Part shown: piece by piece, positions 1 to 9,295 of the stretch
How the letters are laid out: each line of letters starts with the position of its first letter
Numbering within the stretch: the first letter of the stretch is position 1
Assembly (NCBI RefSeq): GCF_017742245.1
Contig: NZ_JAGHKO010000011.1
Coordinates: 274,518-338,517 of the forward strand
Length of the DNA stretch: 64,000 nt
Source: Niastella soli
GTDB taxonomy: Bacteria; Bacteroidota; Bacteroidia; Chitinophagales; Chitinophagaceae
Direction of reading: 5' to 3'
Program-made: the position numbers and the translations under genes
Notes under the pieces: model-generated
Seen by the model: only the letters and a program-made list of their open reading frames with translations
Databases searched by the model: none
Told to the model about the DNA's origin: nothing

Positions 1-31
1 AAAGTATAAGACCTGTCTTGTTTGAAAACCC

Positions 32-92
32 GACCTGTCAGGTCTGTCCATCATGGTAGCCCGGCAAGTTCAAAAGGCAGACCTTACAGGTC
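32..92 (-). repeat. 62-bp-class inverted-end repeat element, copy 1
   Basis: A 61-bp unit begins with the perfect palindrome GACCTGTCAGGTC and ends with GACCTTACAGGTC. Read on the minus strand it starts GACCTGTAAGGT and ends ACCTGACAGGTC, as in the other copies of this family in the window. It lies 72 bp upstream of the PL11 start, so it may be in the 5' leader. A partial end (GACCTGTC, from position 10) sits just before it. Confidence 0.75.
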
Positions 93-164
93 TTCCCTCT
101 TAATACATGTAAGGGTCAACAGCATTTCAATCGTATATAAACAGCAATTACCATAAACTGCCAT

Positions 165-2054
165 ATGAATAGGATACTTATTTACCTGGTAACCCTGTTA
201 TTGCCAGCCTCTCTTTTTTCCCAGCGCCAGATGGAATTCCTCAACAGAGGGCTGGTTGCCATGCCTGATGGGAAAGGACATGTTTTTGTGAGCTGGCGGA
301 TGCTGGCAACCGATGCAGATAATATTGCTTTTAATCTGTACCGCAAGAGTGATCCCGTCAAAGTCACCAAACTGAACACTAAACCCATAACAGCCGTCAC
401 TTCCTGGCTCGATGAAAAAGCAGATACTACCCAAAACTATACTTATCAGGTAGCAGCCATCATAAATGGTAAAGAAATAAAAGACGCCCGTACCTATACC
501 GTAAAGGGCGGCGCGCCTGCTTATATTTCTATTCCCTTAAAAACACCGGCAGGTTATGCCCCCAACGATGCCAGCGTAGGTGATCTCGATGGGGATGGCA
601 CCTATGAGATCATTTTGCACCAGACAGGCAGGGGCCATGATAATTCACACAATGGCATCACTGATCCGCCCATTTTTCAGGCGTATACACTGGAGGGTAA
701 ATTACTGTGGGAGATCAACCTGGGCCGGAACATTCGGGAGGGCGCGCATTATACGCAGTTCATGGTATATGACCTCGATGGTGACGGCCGTGCTGAAATT
801 GCTATGAAAACAGCCGATGGCACCATCGACGGACAGGGCAAGGTAATTGGCGATTCCACAAAGAACTATGTAAATAATAATGGCCGCATTCTCGATGGCC
901 CTGAATTCCTCACCATTTTTGATGGCCGCACTGGTGCCGCTTTATATACCACCGATTACGTGCCCGTACGTGGCCGGATAGACGGTTGGGGCGGTACCGG
1001 TGGCAATGGACGTACAGATAGCTATGGTAACAGGGTCGATCGTTTCCTGGCTTGTGTGGCCTATCTTGATGGCGTGCATCCCAGTCTGGTGATGTGCCGC
1101 GGCTATTATGGCCGCAGTGTATTGGCCGCCTGGGATTGGAAAGATAACAAGCTTACCCAGCGCTGGGTGTTTGATACAGAAAAAGGCTATCCTGATTTTG
1201 CCGGCCAGGGTAACCATAACTTAACAGTAACTGACGTAGACGGGGATGGCAAAGATGAGATCATCTACGGACAAATGACCGTTGATGATGATGGCAAAGG
1301 GATGTATACAACCGGTATCGGTCATGCTGATGCGTTACACGTAACAGACCTTGATCCCGACCGCCCTGGTAAGGAGGTGTTTGGCACCCAGGAACGATTT
1401 GGAGATGCCGGCGCTAATTTTCGCGATGCCAAAACCGGTGAAGTGATCTGGAAGAAAGCTTCTGTAAAAGCCGGTGAAGATGGGGAAGGGCCCGGGCGGG
1501 CTTGTGCGTTGGATATTGATCCCCGTTATAAGGGGTATGAATGCTGGGTGGCAGGCGCGGGTATCACTGGGCTATTTGATTGCAAAGGAAATAAGATCGC
1601 TGAAAAAACACCCCCTTGTAATATGGGCATTTACTGGGATGGCGATGTACTGAGCGAAATTCTAAACGCTACCCTGGTAGGCAAATGGGATTATACCAAC
1701 AGCTCGGTTACCAAACTGCTCGATGCAAAGGATTATGAGTGCGTACATAACAATGGCACCAAATCCAATCCCTGTTTGTCGGCCGATATCCTGGGCGACT
1801 GGCGCGAAGAAGTGATCTATCGTACCCGCGACAACCAGGAGCTGCGCATATTCGCCACTACTATTCCTACAACTTATAAGTTCTACACCCTGATGCAGGA
1901 CCCGCAATACCGGCTCAGCATCGTTTGGCAGAATGTAGCCTATAACCAACCCCCGCATCCGGGATTCTATCTGGGCGAAGGCATGAGCGCACCACCTCAT
2001 CCTTCGATCAGTATTATTGAGCAACATAAAAACGACAATGCAAAAAATAAATAG
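165..2054 (+). CDS. Rhamnogalacturonan lyase, polysaccharide lyase family 11
   Basis: A secreted lyase predicted to cleave the rhamnose-galacturonate backbone of rhamnogalacturonan I by beta-elimination, leaving unsaturated ends. Residues 1-19 form a signal peptide ending in a Ser-Gln site. A fibronectin-like N-terminal domain (about 22-115) is followed by the eight-bladed propeller typical of PL11. The repeated Asp-rich calcium loops are visible: DLDGDG near 137 and again at 203, and DVDGDG near 360. The stretch around TQFMVYDLDGDG and AMKTADGT is characteristic of YesW/YesX enzymes. The length of 629 residues is normal. The next gene overlaps its 3' end, and a CE12 esterase, a GH2 enzyme and a GH105 follow, which is the expected RG-I set. 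Whether it acts in endo or exo fashion cannot be told from sequence. Confidence 0.93.
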   Translation: MNRILIYLVTLLLPASLFSQRQMEFLNRGLVAMPDGKGHVFVSWRMLATDADNIAFNLYRKSDPVKVTKLNTKPITAVTSWLDEKADTTQNYTYQVAAIINGKEIKDARTYTVKGGAPAYISIPLKTPAGYAPNDASVGDLDGDGTYEIILHQTGRGHDNSHNGITDPPIFQAYTLEGKLLWEINLGRNIREGAHYTQFMVYDLDGDGRAEIAMKTADGTIDGQGKVIGDSTKNYVNNNGRILDGPEFLTIFDGRTGAALYTTDYVPVRGRIDGWGGTGGNGRTDSYGNRVDRFLACVAYLDGVHPSLVMCRGYYGRSVLAAWDWKDNKLTQRWVFDTEKGYPDFAGQGNHNLTVTDVDGDGKDEIIYGQMTVDDDGKGMYTTGIGHADALHVTDLDPDRPGKEVFGTQERFGDAGANFRDAKTGEVIWKKASVKAGEDGEGPGRACALDIDPRYKGYECWVAGAGITGLFDCKGNKIAEKTPPCNMGIYWDGDVLSEILNATLVGKWDYTNSSVTKLLDAKDYECVHNNGTKSNPCLSADILGDWREEVIYRTRDNQELRIFATTIPTTYKFYTLMQDPQYRLSIVWQNVAYNQPPHPGFYLGEGMSAPPHPSISIIEQHKNDNAKNK

Positions 2055-2859
2055 CATGGCAATGAATAATAACAGCCGGAAGTTAGTCCGTTCCCTCGCA
2101 GTGATCGGTTTGCTGGTCCTTGTTTCTTCTTTCGCAGTATGGCAATCGCGTAAACACACGATCTATATCATTGGCGACTCCACGGTGAAGAATGGCGATG
2201 GTACGGGCAAGTCGGAGTTGTGGGGCTGGGGCAGCTTTATGGCCGACCGGTTCGATACCACCCGGATAAGCGTGGAAAACCATGCTATAGGTGGCAGAAG
2301 CAGTCGCACGTTTATTAACGAAGGCCGTTGGGACCGCGTGCTGGAAAAATTGAAAAAAGGCGATTATGTGATCATGCAGTTTGGACATAACGATGGCGGT
2401 CCGCTCGATGATACGGCCCGCGCCCGTGGTACCATAAAAGGAATTGGGGACGATAGTGTGGCTATTTATAACCCCATTCGTAAAGTGAACGAAGTAGTAC
2501 ATACCTATGGCTGGTATATGCGTAAATATATCAACGATGCCAGGGCCAAAGGCGCTATTTCTATTGTATGCTCACCTGTTCCCCGGAATATTTTTAAAGA
2601 TGGTAAAGTAGAACGGGCCAATACCAGCTATGGCAAATGGGCTGAGGAAGTAGCCAGCTCAAATGGCGCTTTCTTTATTCCCCTGAACGACCTTATTGCC
2701 GATGAATATGAAAAGTTGGGCGCTGATTCGGTGAAACATTTCTTTCCCGGCGATCATACCCATCCTAATAAAAATGGTTCCATGCTGAATGCGGATATGG
2801 TAGTGAAAGGGATCTGGAACCTTAGAAATAACGACCTAAAAGAATACCTGAAGAAATGA
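2038..2859 (+). CDS. Rhamnogalacturonan acetylesterase, SGNH/GDSL hydrolase (CE12-like)
   Basis: Predicted to remove acetyl groups from rhamnogalacturonan so that the lyase can act. The four SGNH blocks are present: IGDST with the nucleophile Ser near residue 48, GGRSSR with the block-II Gly, FGHND with the block-III Asn, and DHTHPN near the C-terminus with the catalytic Asp and His. A hydrophobic segment at about 20-34 acts as a signal anchor or signal peptide. Three ATGs (2038, 2056, 2062) are possible, and an in-frame TTG lies further upstream at 2017. I chose 2038, which overlaps PL11 by 17 bp; 2056, two bases after the PL11 stop, is equally plausible. The stop overlaps the next start as ATGA, which suggests translational coupling. 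Confidence 0.88.
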   Translation: MQKINSMAMNNNSRKLVRSLAVIGLLVLVSSFAVWQSRKHTIYIIGDSTVKNGDGTGKSELWGWGSFMADRFDTTRISVENHAIGGRSSRTFINEGRWDRVLEKLKKGDYVIMQFGHNDGGPLDDTARARGTIKGIGDDSVAIYNPIRKVNEVVHTYGWYMRKYINDARAKGAISIVCSPVPRNIFKDGKVERANTSYGKWAEEVASSNGAFFIPLNDLIADEYEKLGADSVKHFFPGDHTHPNKNGSMLNADMVVKGIWNLRNNDLKEYLKK

Positions 2860-5768
2860 AGCTGATTTTTAAGAATATATGGTTGTCAATAGCCGTTTTT
2901 GCCTGTAGCAATTGGGCATGGGCGCAGCATGTACCGTCTACATCTGCCATCTCGTTGGCCGGTGACTGGCAGTTCCAGATCGACCGCAACGATGTGGGCG
3001 TGCAGGAGCAATGGTTCAATAAAAAACTGGAGGAGACAATCAAATTGCCTGGTTCCATGCTCACCAATGGCAAAGGCGATGCCGTAACGTTGCAAACAAA
3101 ATGGACCGGCAGTATTTACGACAGCAGCTGGTTTTTCAATCCGCGGATGGAAAAATACCGGCAGCCGGGTAACCTGAAATTCCCTTTTTGGTTAACACCT
3201 TCAAAATATTATGTAGGTGCTGCCTGGTACCAAAAAGAAGTAACCATTCCTGCTGACTGGAAATGGAAAAACATCGAGCTGTTTCTGGAAAGATGCCATA
3301 CTGAAACGTTGGTATGGGTAGATGGAAAAGAAGCCGGGATGCAAAACAGCCTGGTAGCGCCGCATGTGTATGACCTGTCAAAAGTATTAACGCCCGGTAA
3401 ACATACTATTGCCATTCGCGTTGATAACCGTATTAAAGAAGTTAATGTAGGGCCCGATTCTCATAGTTTAACCGATCATACCCAGGGTAACTGGAACGGT
3501 ATTATCGGTAAAATATCGTTGGAGGCTACACCCATAGTACATGTTAAAAACATTCAGGTATACCCTGATGTGGCCAGGAAACAGGCGATTGTGGTAGTAA
3601 CGATAAAAGGCCAACAGGAAGGTAATGTAAAGGTAACGTTGGGGGCTACCTCTTTTAATACCAGATTTGTGCACCGGGTGCCGGTGATCACTGAATCAGT
3701 GACATTGAGCAAGGATACCCTGGCCACACATCAGTTTACGTTACCAATGACTGATAAGGTGCAATTGTGGGATGAGTTCAATCCTTTATTATACAAACTG
3801 CAATTGACGCTGCAAGCATCCAATGGTGAGAAGCAGACAAAAGAAGTAATCTTTGGGATGAGGTCGTTCAAGATCGTTGGTACCGGGTTTACCATCAACG
3901 ATCGCCCGGTGTTTTTGCGGGGTACGGTGAACAACTGTGAGTTCCCGTTAACTGGCTACCCGCCCATGGACGAAGCCAGCTGGATCAAATTGTTCACTAC
4001 TGCCAAAGCGCATGGGTTGAACCATATGCGTTTTCACAGTTGGTGCCCACCTGAGGCTGCTTTCAAAGCTGCCGATCTTACCGGATTCTATTTACAACCC
4101 GAAGGACCGGGCTGGGTGAACCATGGCACGTCCTTAGGCGATGGCAAACCCATAGACAAATACATGTACGAGGAGACCGATCGCATGGCCGATTGGTATG
4201 GCAACTATGCTTCGTTTTGTATGGAAGCGCCCGGTGGCAATGAGCCGGCTGGTAGAAACCAGGTAAAGTTCCTTACGGAGATGATCCATTACTGGCAGGC
4301 AAAGGATAAACGCCGCGTATATACAGGTGCGTCCGTTGGTAATAGCTGGCCCCTGGTGCCGGAGAATGAGTACATGGTAAAAGCAGGCGCCCGTGGGTTG
4401 AACTGGGTGAATGCAAGACCTGAAAGCGATTCTGATTATCAGGCCGCCATTCAGAAATTCAACGTGCCCTATGTGGTGCATGAGATGGGGCAGTGGTGCG
4501 TATTCCCCGACTTCAATGAAATTAACCGCTTCACTGGTGTATATAAAGAAAAGAACTTTGAACTGTTCCGCGAACAACTGGCTGAACATGGGATGGCCGA
4601 TCAGGCCCATGACTTTTTGATGGCCAGTGGTAAACTACAGGCCTTGTGTTACAAGAATGAAATAGAAAAGGCTTTCCGGACAAAAGGACTGGCCGGTATT
4701 CAATTGCTGGGTTTACAGGATTTTCCTGGTCAGGGTACTGCGCTGGTAGGGATGTTGAACGCCTTGTGGCAGGATAAACCTTACATCACGCCGCAACAGG
4801 TGAAGCGTTTTTGTAATGCTGTGGTGCCGCTTACCCGCCTGCCAAAATTTGTGTATACCAATGATGAAAAATTGACTGTACCCGTTGAGCTGTTCAACTA
4901 TGGAGGCAGCGAATTAAAGAATGCTGTGATCAACTGGGTGATAAAAGACAGCACCGGTAAAGTGTTAGCCAAAGGAGCCTTCGATAAAAAGGACTATGCT
5001 ATCGGCAACTGTTTGCCGGTTGGTAAAATTGAATATCCGTTATCGAAGTTCAAAACACCCATGCGGTTGAACCTCGATATTTCCATAGCTGGCACTTCGT
5101 ATGGCAACGACTGGAACGTATGGGTTTTTCCGGCCAGAGTGGCTTGGGGTGCTTTTAACGATCCCGTATATGAATGCGATACGCTCGATGAAAAAGCCAT
5201 TGCTCTTTTGCAGGATGGTGGTACCGTGTTCTTAAAGGCGGCAGGCAAGATCGAAAAAGGAAAAGAAGTTGTAAATTACTTTACCCCTGTATTCTGGAAT
5301 ACCAGTTGGTTTAAAATGCGTCCGCCCCATACTTTAGGTATTGTATGTGATCCCAAACATCCGGCTTTCAAAGATTTCCCGGCAACAGCCTATAGCGATC
5401 TGCAGTGGTGGGATGTAGTGAATAAAGCGCAGGTAATGCACCTGGAAGATTTCCCGAAAGGGTTCAAACCGATCCTGCAACCAATAGATACCTGGTTCAT
5501 CAACCGGAAGCTGGCGTTGTTGCTGGAAGCGAAAGTAGGGAAGGGCAAACTGTTGATGTGTAGCGTAGATCTTAAGAACCTGGACGACCGGCCGGCTGCA
5601 ACACAACTGTGGTTCAGTTTGGAAGTATATATCCGCTCAGCCTCATTTAACCCGAAATCAACGGTTGAGCTGTCGGCCATACAGGCGCTGTTCACCCAGC
5701 CATCGCGGGAAACCTGGAATGGGTATACGAAGGACAGTCCGGATGAGTTGAAACCTAAAGTAAACTAA
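2856..5768 (+). CDS. Glycoside hydrolase family 2-type enzyme of the RG-I module
   Basis: A secreted 970-residue enzyme with a signal peptide at 1-24 (WAWAQ), a jelly-roll sugar-binding domain (about 30-225), an immunoglobulin-like domain, and a GH2 TIM barrel from about 340 to 660. The likely acid/base is E463 in GGNE and the likely nucleophile is E543 in VVHEMG, the two Glu positions expected for retaining GH2 enzymes. The barrel differs from classical LacZ: the acid/base loop is long and the nucleophile strand reads HEMGQW. Specificity is therefore uncertain; a beta-galactosidase or a related activity on RG-I side chains is an inference from context. It is coupled to the esterase by a 4-bp overlap. 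Confidence 0.8.
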   Translation: MKLIFKNIWLSIAVFACSNWAWAQHVPSTSAISLAGDWQFQIDRNDVGVQEQWFNKKLEETIKLPGSMLTNGKGDAVTLQTKWTGSIYDSSWFFNPRMEKYRQPGNLKFPFWLTPSKYYVGAAWYQKEVTIPADWKWKNIELFLERCHTETLVWVDGKEAGMQNSLVAPHVYDLSKVLTPGKHTIAIRVDNRIKEVNVGPDSHSLTDHTQGNWNGIIGKISLEATPIVHVKNIQVYPDVARKQAIVVVTIKGQQEGNVKVTLGATSFNTRFVHRVPVITESVTLSKDTLATHQFTLPMTDKVQLWDEFNPLLYKLQLTLQASNGEKQTKEVIFGMRSFKIVGTGFTINDRPVFLRGTVNNCEFPLTGYPPMDEASWIKLFTTAKAHGLNHMRFHSWCPPEAAFKAADLTGFYLQPEGPGWVNHGTSLGDGKPIDKYMYEETDRMADWYGNYASFCMEAPGGNEPAGRNQVKFLTEMIHYWQAKDKRRVYTGASVGNSWPLVPENEYMVKAGARGLNWVNARPESDSDYQAAIQKFNVPYVVHEMGQWCVFPDFNEINRFTGVYKEKNFELFREQLAEHGMADQAHDFLMASGKLQALCYKNEIEKAFRTKGLAGIQLLGLQDFPGQGTALVGMLNALWQDKPYITPQQVKRFCNAVVPLTRLPKFVYTNDEKLTVPVELFNYGGSELKNAVINWVIKDSTGKVLAKGAFDKKDYAIGNCLPVGKIEYPLSKFKTPMRLNLDISIAGTSYGNDWNVWVFPARVAWGAFNDPVYECDTLDEKAIALLQDGGTVFLKAAGKIEKGKEVVNYFTPVFWNTSWFKMRPPHTLGIVCDPKHPAFKDFPATAYSDLQWWDVVNKAQVMHLEDFPKGFKPILQPIDTWFINRKLALLLEAKVGKGKLLMCSVDLKNLDDRPAATQLWFSLEVYIRSASFNPKSTVELSAIQALFTQPSRETWNGYTKDSPDELKPKVN

Positions 5769-5776
5769 ATGAAAAA

Positions 5777-5838
5777 GACCTGTAAGGTTCGCCATCTGAG
5801 GTTGAATATGCAGCGGGATGAAGCGATCCTGACAGGTC
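5777..5838 (+). repeat. 62-bp inverted-end repeat element, copy 2
   Basis: It starts GACCTGTAAGGTTCG and ends CCTGACAGGTC, and forms an inverted pair with the copy at 5891-5951. The internal text is almost the same as the copy at 52820 (GCCATCTGAG near the left end, AAGCGATCCTGACAGGTC at the right). It lies in the space between the GH2 and GH105 genes and probably falls in one transcript with them. Confidence 0.8.
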
Positions 5839-5890
5839 TGGTTCTCCTCACTAAAATGGCGCAGGCTCCCCTTATGCCGGATGTGAATCC

Positions 5891-5951
5891 GACCTGTCAG
5901 GTCTGCTATACATCTTGGCCCGGCGAGTTAAAAAGGCAGACCTTACAGGTC
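5891..5951 (-). repeat. 61-bp inverted-end repeat element, copy 3
   Basis: A unit in the opposite orientation to the copy at 5777. It starts with the palindrome GACCTGTCAGGTC and ends GACCTTACAGGTC, 26 bp before the GH105 start codon. It matches copy 1 closely (CCCGGC-AGTT and AAAGGCAGACC in the interior). A small reading frame spanning the pair is not considered a gene. Confidence 0.8.
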
Positions 5952-5976
5952 TAGTTAAATAAAAAATCAGGTAATT

Positions 5977-7104
5977 ATGATGTATAGAATGAAATTATTA
6001 GGAGCAGCTGCGGTATTGCTGACGACCTCGCTGCAGGCACAAAAAGCGCCTGCTAAAAAAGACGTGTTAAATGCCATGCGTTTGACCAATCAGTATTTCA
6101 TGAACAAATGGCCCGATGCCGGTAAAACTATTATTACCAACAAAGAACGGCCGAGTAACATCTGGACCCGCGCCGTATATTATGAGGGTTTGATGGCCCT
6201 GTACAGCATTGATAAAAAGCAGCCCTACCTGGACTATGCCATTGACTGGGGTGTAAAACACCACTGGGGTCTGAATGGTGGTATTCAAACCCGCAATGCC
6301 GACAACCATTGCTGTGGTCAAACCTATATTGACCTGTACCTGATGGATAAAAAAGAAGAACGGATCAAAGACATCAAGGCCTCTATTGACTCCATGAAAG
6401 CCACTTCCAAAATAGATGACTGGAGCTGGGTAGATGCCCTCCAAATGGGGATGCCTGTGTTTGTACGCCTGGGTAAGTTATTTAACGATACCAGCTACTA
6501 CAACCGCATGTATGAGATGTATGCCTACACCAAACATAAACATGGTGATAATGGCCTGTATGACCCTGCAGGGCATTTATGGTGGCGCGATAAGGATTTT
6601 GATCCTCCTTATAAAGAACCCAATGGTGCCAGCTGCTACTGGAGCCGTGGCAATGGCTGGGTAGTGGCGGCACTGGTGCGCACCCTGCAAATGCTGCCTA
6701 AAAGCGATCCTCATTACAATGAATACATGCAGGATTATAAAGACATGCTGAAAGCGCTGGTCCCCTTACAACGTACAGACGGTTTCTGGAATGTGAGCCT
6801 GGCCGATTCTACCAATTTTGGTGGTAAGGAATTAACCGGTACAGCCCTGTTTGTGTATGGTATGGCCTGGGGTATTAACAACAACCTGATAGATAAAGCT
6901 ACTTACAGACCTATTATGCTGAAGGCCTGGAATGCGCTGGTAAAAGATTGTGTTCACCCCGATGGGATGCTGGGTTACGTACAGGGAACGGGTAAGGAGC
7001 CAAAGGATGGTCAGCCGGTTAGCTATGACCATATTCCTGACTTTGAAGATTATGGCCTGGGTTGCTTTTTACTGGCCGGGAGCGAGATATATAAGTTGAA
7101 GTAG
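5977..7104 (+). CDS. Unsaturated rhamnogalacturonyl hydrolase, GH105
   Basis: Predicted to hydrolyse the unsaturated galacturonyl residue from RG-I oligosaccharides made by the PL11 lyase, completing backbone breakdown. The (alpha/alpha)6 barrel family is shown by NADNHCCGQTY (about 107-117), WSWVDALQMGMP with the likely catalytic Asp at D153, and the CYWSRGNGW block. A signal peptide at 1-22 (SLQAQ) places it in the periplasm. The length of 375 residues is typical of YteR/YesR. Starts at 5977, 5980 and 5989 are possible. The gene follows the GH2 after a repeat-filled gap and ends before two tandem terminator hairpins. Confidence 0.92.
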   Translation: MMYRMKLLGAAAVLLTTSLQAQKAPAKKDVLNAMRLTNQYFMNKWPDAGKTIITNKERPSNIWTRAVYYEGLMALYSIDKKQPYLDYAIDWGVKHHWGLNGGIQTRNADNHCCGQTYIDLYLMDKKEERIKDIKASIDSMKATSKIDDWSWVDALQMGMPVFVRLGKLFNDTSYYNRMYEMYAYTKHKHGDNGLYDPAGHLWWRDKDFDPPYKEPNGASCYWSRGNGWVVAALVRTLQMLPKSDPHYNEYMQDYKDMLKALVPLQRTDGFWNVSLADSTNFGGKELTGTALFVYGMAWGINNNLIDKATYRPIMLKAWNALVKDCVHPDGMLGYVQGTGKEPKDGQPVSYDHIPDFEDYGLGCFLLAGSEIYKLK

Positions 7105-7246
7105 TCAGTTGTGAGTAGTGAGTTGTGAGTGGGCTCGAAATTATTTATGACTGCTGAATATTTGCGAGATAACTAATTTTTATGAATGCTGAGTAGTCGC
7201 GAGGTCACTCACAACTGACAATTGACAACTCACAATTGACTTTAAA

Positions 7247-7285
7247 AGCAAAAAGCCTCTTGATATTATCAAGAGGCTTTTTGCT
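7247..7285. terminator. Bidirectional rho-independent terminator 1
   Basis: Two perfectly complementary 19-nt arms, AGCAAAAAGCCTCTTGATA and its reverse complement, separated by one base. A-rich and T-rich stem ends provide a U tract in both directions. It sits between convergent GH105 (+) and the SSS symporter (-). Confidence 0.85.
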
Positions 7286-7361
7286 GCTGAATATTTAAAT
7301 GCTGAGTAGTCGTGAACCCACTCACCACTGACCACTGACAACTCACAATAGACTCTATAAA

Positions 7362-7400
7362 AGCAAAATGCCTCTCGATATTATCGAGAGGCATTTTGCT
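7362..7400. terminator. Bidirectional rho-independent terminator 2
   Basis: The second copy of the hairpin, AGCAAAATGCCTCTCGATA plus its perfect reverse complement, 16 bp before the symporter stop codon. It differs from terminator 1 at two stem positions, and both differences are compensated in the opposite arm. Confidence 0.85.
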
Positions 7401-7415
7401 TTACCGTAGTCTCAA

Positions 7416-9179
7416 CTACCAGAACTTCACATACAGCGCAGTCAGCAACAACAATGTAATTACGATCATTGCAATGGTGCGGTTGTCAAGTTTTAATAAG
7501 GCTTTATCGGTCATAAATGCTCTTGGATTTATTTTTGGTCCGGCCAGAGAGATACCAACCATAGTAGCTACCGTGAACACAAACGACCAACCCATGTTAA
7601 TGAGGAAGGGGATTTCGGTAACCGCATGGGCCACCCCATCTTTACCGAGTGTTTCGTAAGTGTAAGCGGTATATAACAAGGTTTCTTTACCAAAGATGCC
7701 AACGGCATAGTTGTTAAAGAAGATGGCAAGTACAAAACCCAGTACCACGCCAACAATAGCAGCGGTGCCGGTGGTACGTTTCCAGAACATACCCAGCAGG
7801 AACATGGCGAATACACCCGGGCTAATAAAACCGGTGTATTTCTGAATAAAGGTAAAACCACCTTCACCACCAATACCCAGCAGGTCATTCCAGGTAAACA
7901 GGATAGCCAGGATGGCAGCTGCCAATACTGTATAGCGGCCGGTGATCACCAGCTTTTTCTCATCAGATTCTTTTCCAAAATATTTATGGTAGATATCCAG
8001 CGTAAAGATGGTGGAGATACTGTTCAGTTTTCCGGCCAGAGAAGCAACAATGGCGGCCGTTAATGCCGCAATAGACAAGCCTTTCAACCCAGAAGGCAAA
8101 AAGCTCAGGATGGCTGAATAAGCGCCGTCTTTACCACCACTAAAACCAGGCAGGGCATTGTGTTTGTACAATACAAATGCGGCAATACCAGGCAGCATTA
8201 CGATCACCGGCATCATCAATTTCAGCATACCGGCGAAAATGAGACCGGTACGGGCTGTTTTCAGATCGGCGCCCAGGGCACGTTGTGTAATGTACTGGTT
8301 GCAACCCCAATAGTTCAGGTTCACGATCCACTGACCGGCAAAATACATGGCGATACCAGGTAATACCACCCATTTCTGAATGTCGAGGTTGAGCGGTGTA
8401 TTGATCGTACCCGTAGTAGCGGCAGGTTTGGGTAAGATCATTTTAAAGTGTTCGGGAGAATCGTTCATCAGGGCTTTAAAACCGGCGATGGCGCTATTGC
8501 CCACACCCAGTTTATCGCCTACAATCGTTAATGCGAGGTAAGTGGTAGCCAAACCACCGATGATCAAAACGGCTACCTGTATTACGTCGGTATAACCAAT
8601 TACTTTCATTCCACCCAGCGTAATGATCAGGGCAAATACCGCCAGACCGATCATGATCAGGTGCAGAATATTTTGAAATTCCGGCGTGCCTGCAGTGGCA
8701 TCACCTACCAAGCCGGTGATGGCTGTGGCGCCGAGGTATAAGATAGACGTGAGGTTTACCAGAATGTACAGGAATAACCAGAAGATGGCCATAATAAGGG
8801 CCACCGTGTCGTTATACCGCGTTTTAAGGAACTGCGGCATGGTGAAAATGCGGTTCTTCAGGTACACCGGCATGAACCAAACGGCAATAATTATCAGTGC
8901 TACTGCAGCGATCCACTCATAGGCCGCTACCGCCGTACCCACAAAAAAACCTTCACCACTCATCCCAATGAACTGCTCGGCAGAGATATTGGAAGCAATA
9001 AGCGAGGCGCCAATGGCCCACCAGGTAAGGGAACCTTCGGCCAGGAAAAATGCTTTGGAGTCGTGTTCCTGGGTCTTTCTTTTTCTATATACATAATAAC
9101 CATAGCTGGCTACCAGTATAAAGTAGAGTACGAAAATGATGTAATCAATTGACGAAAGCGTGTTCATAGCGGGCTGCAA
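7416..9179 (-). CDS. Sodium/solute symporter (SSS family), probable L-arabinose importer
   Basis: An inner-membrane Na+-coupled sugar symporter of the SGLT-like SSS family with about 14 hydrophobic helices in 587 residues. The N-terminus reads SSIDYIIFVLYF, followed by FFLAEGSLTWWAIGASLIASNISAEQFIGMSG, split here only by description: the FLAEGSLTWW and SNISAEQFIG parts are typical of sugar-transporting members. It is the last gene after araB, araD and araA on the same strand, so arabinose is the likely substrate (inference from context). The start may be at 9179 or at the internal Met at 9167. Two repeat elements separate it from araA, which could set its expression apart from the enzymes. 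Confidence 0.87.
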   Translation of the reverse strand: MQPAMNTLSSIDYIIFVLYFILVASYGYYVYRKRKTQEHDSKAFFLAEGSLTWWAIGASLIASNISAEQFIGMSGEGFFVGTAVAAYEWIAAVALIIIAVWFMPVYLKNRIFTMPQFLKTRYNDTVALIMAIFWLFLYILVNLTSILYLGATAITGLVGDATAGTPEFQNILHLIMIGLAVFALIITLGGMKVIGYTDVIQVAVLIIGGLATTYLALTIVGDKLGVGNSAIAGFKALMNDSPEHFKMILPKPAATTGTINTPLNLDIQKWVVLPGIAMYFAGQWIVNLNYWGCNQYITQRALGADLKTARTGLIFAGMLKLMMPVIVMLPGIAAFVLYKHNALPGFSGGKDGAYSAILSFLPSGLKGLSIAALTAAIVASLAGKLNSISTIFTLDIYHKYFGKESDEKKLVITGRYTVLAAAILAILFTWNDLLGIGGEGGFTFIQKYTGFISPGVFAMFLLGMFWKRTTGTAAIVGVVLGFVLAIFFNNYAVGIFGKETLLYTAYTYETLGKDGVAHAVTEIPFLINMGWSFVFTVATMVGISLAGPKINPRAFMTDKALLKLDNRTIAMIVITLLLLTALYVKFW

Positions 9180-9216
9180 TAGTTTTTTTAGTGAATGATG
9201 GTTGTTATTTTAGACT

Positions 9217-9278
9217 GACCTGCAAGGTGCATCATTTGAGTTTGCATTAACAGAGGGTTCAGTAGCACCTGACAGGTC
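9217..9278 (+). repeat. 62-bp inverted-end repeat element, copy 4
   Basis: It starts GACCTGCAAGGTGC and ends GCACCTGACAGGTC, with the internal text ATCATTTGAGTTTGC shared with the copy at 55722. It is 38 bp from the symporter start codon, inside the araA-symporter gap. Confidence 0.8.
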
Positions 9279-9295
9279 TAAAATATTAAAAAACT

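Larger units (their letters stand above)
7188..7400. repeat. Tandem duplication of a text block plus terminator hairpin
   Basis: Two units with a period of about 113 bp, at 7188-7285 and 7301-7400. Each begins GCTGAGTAGTCG, continues with variants of CTCACAACTGACAACTCACAAT, and ends in a perfect 19-bp hairpin. They fill the space between the convergent GH105 and symporter genes. Similar GTTGTGAGT text occurs at 7108 and 45281. Confidence 0.75.

Noticed and set aside
5769-5954. Small + strand reading frame of 61 codons
   Set aside because: It is composed almost wholly of two palindromic repeat elements, and its translation has no family features.
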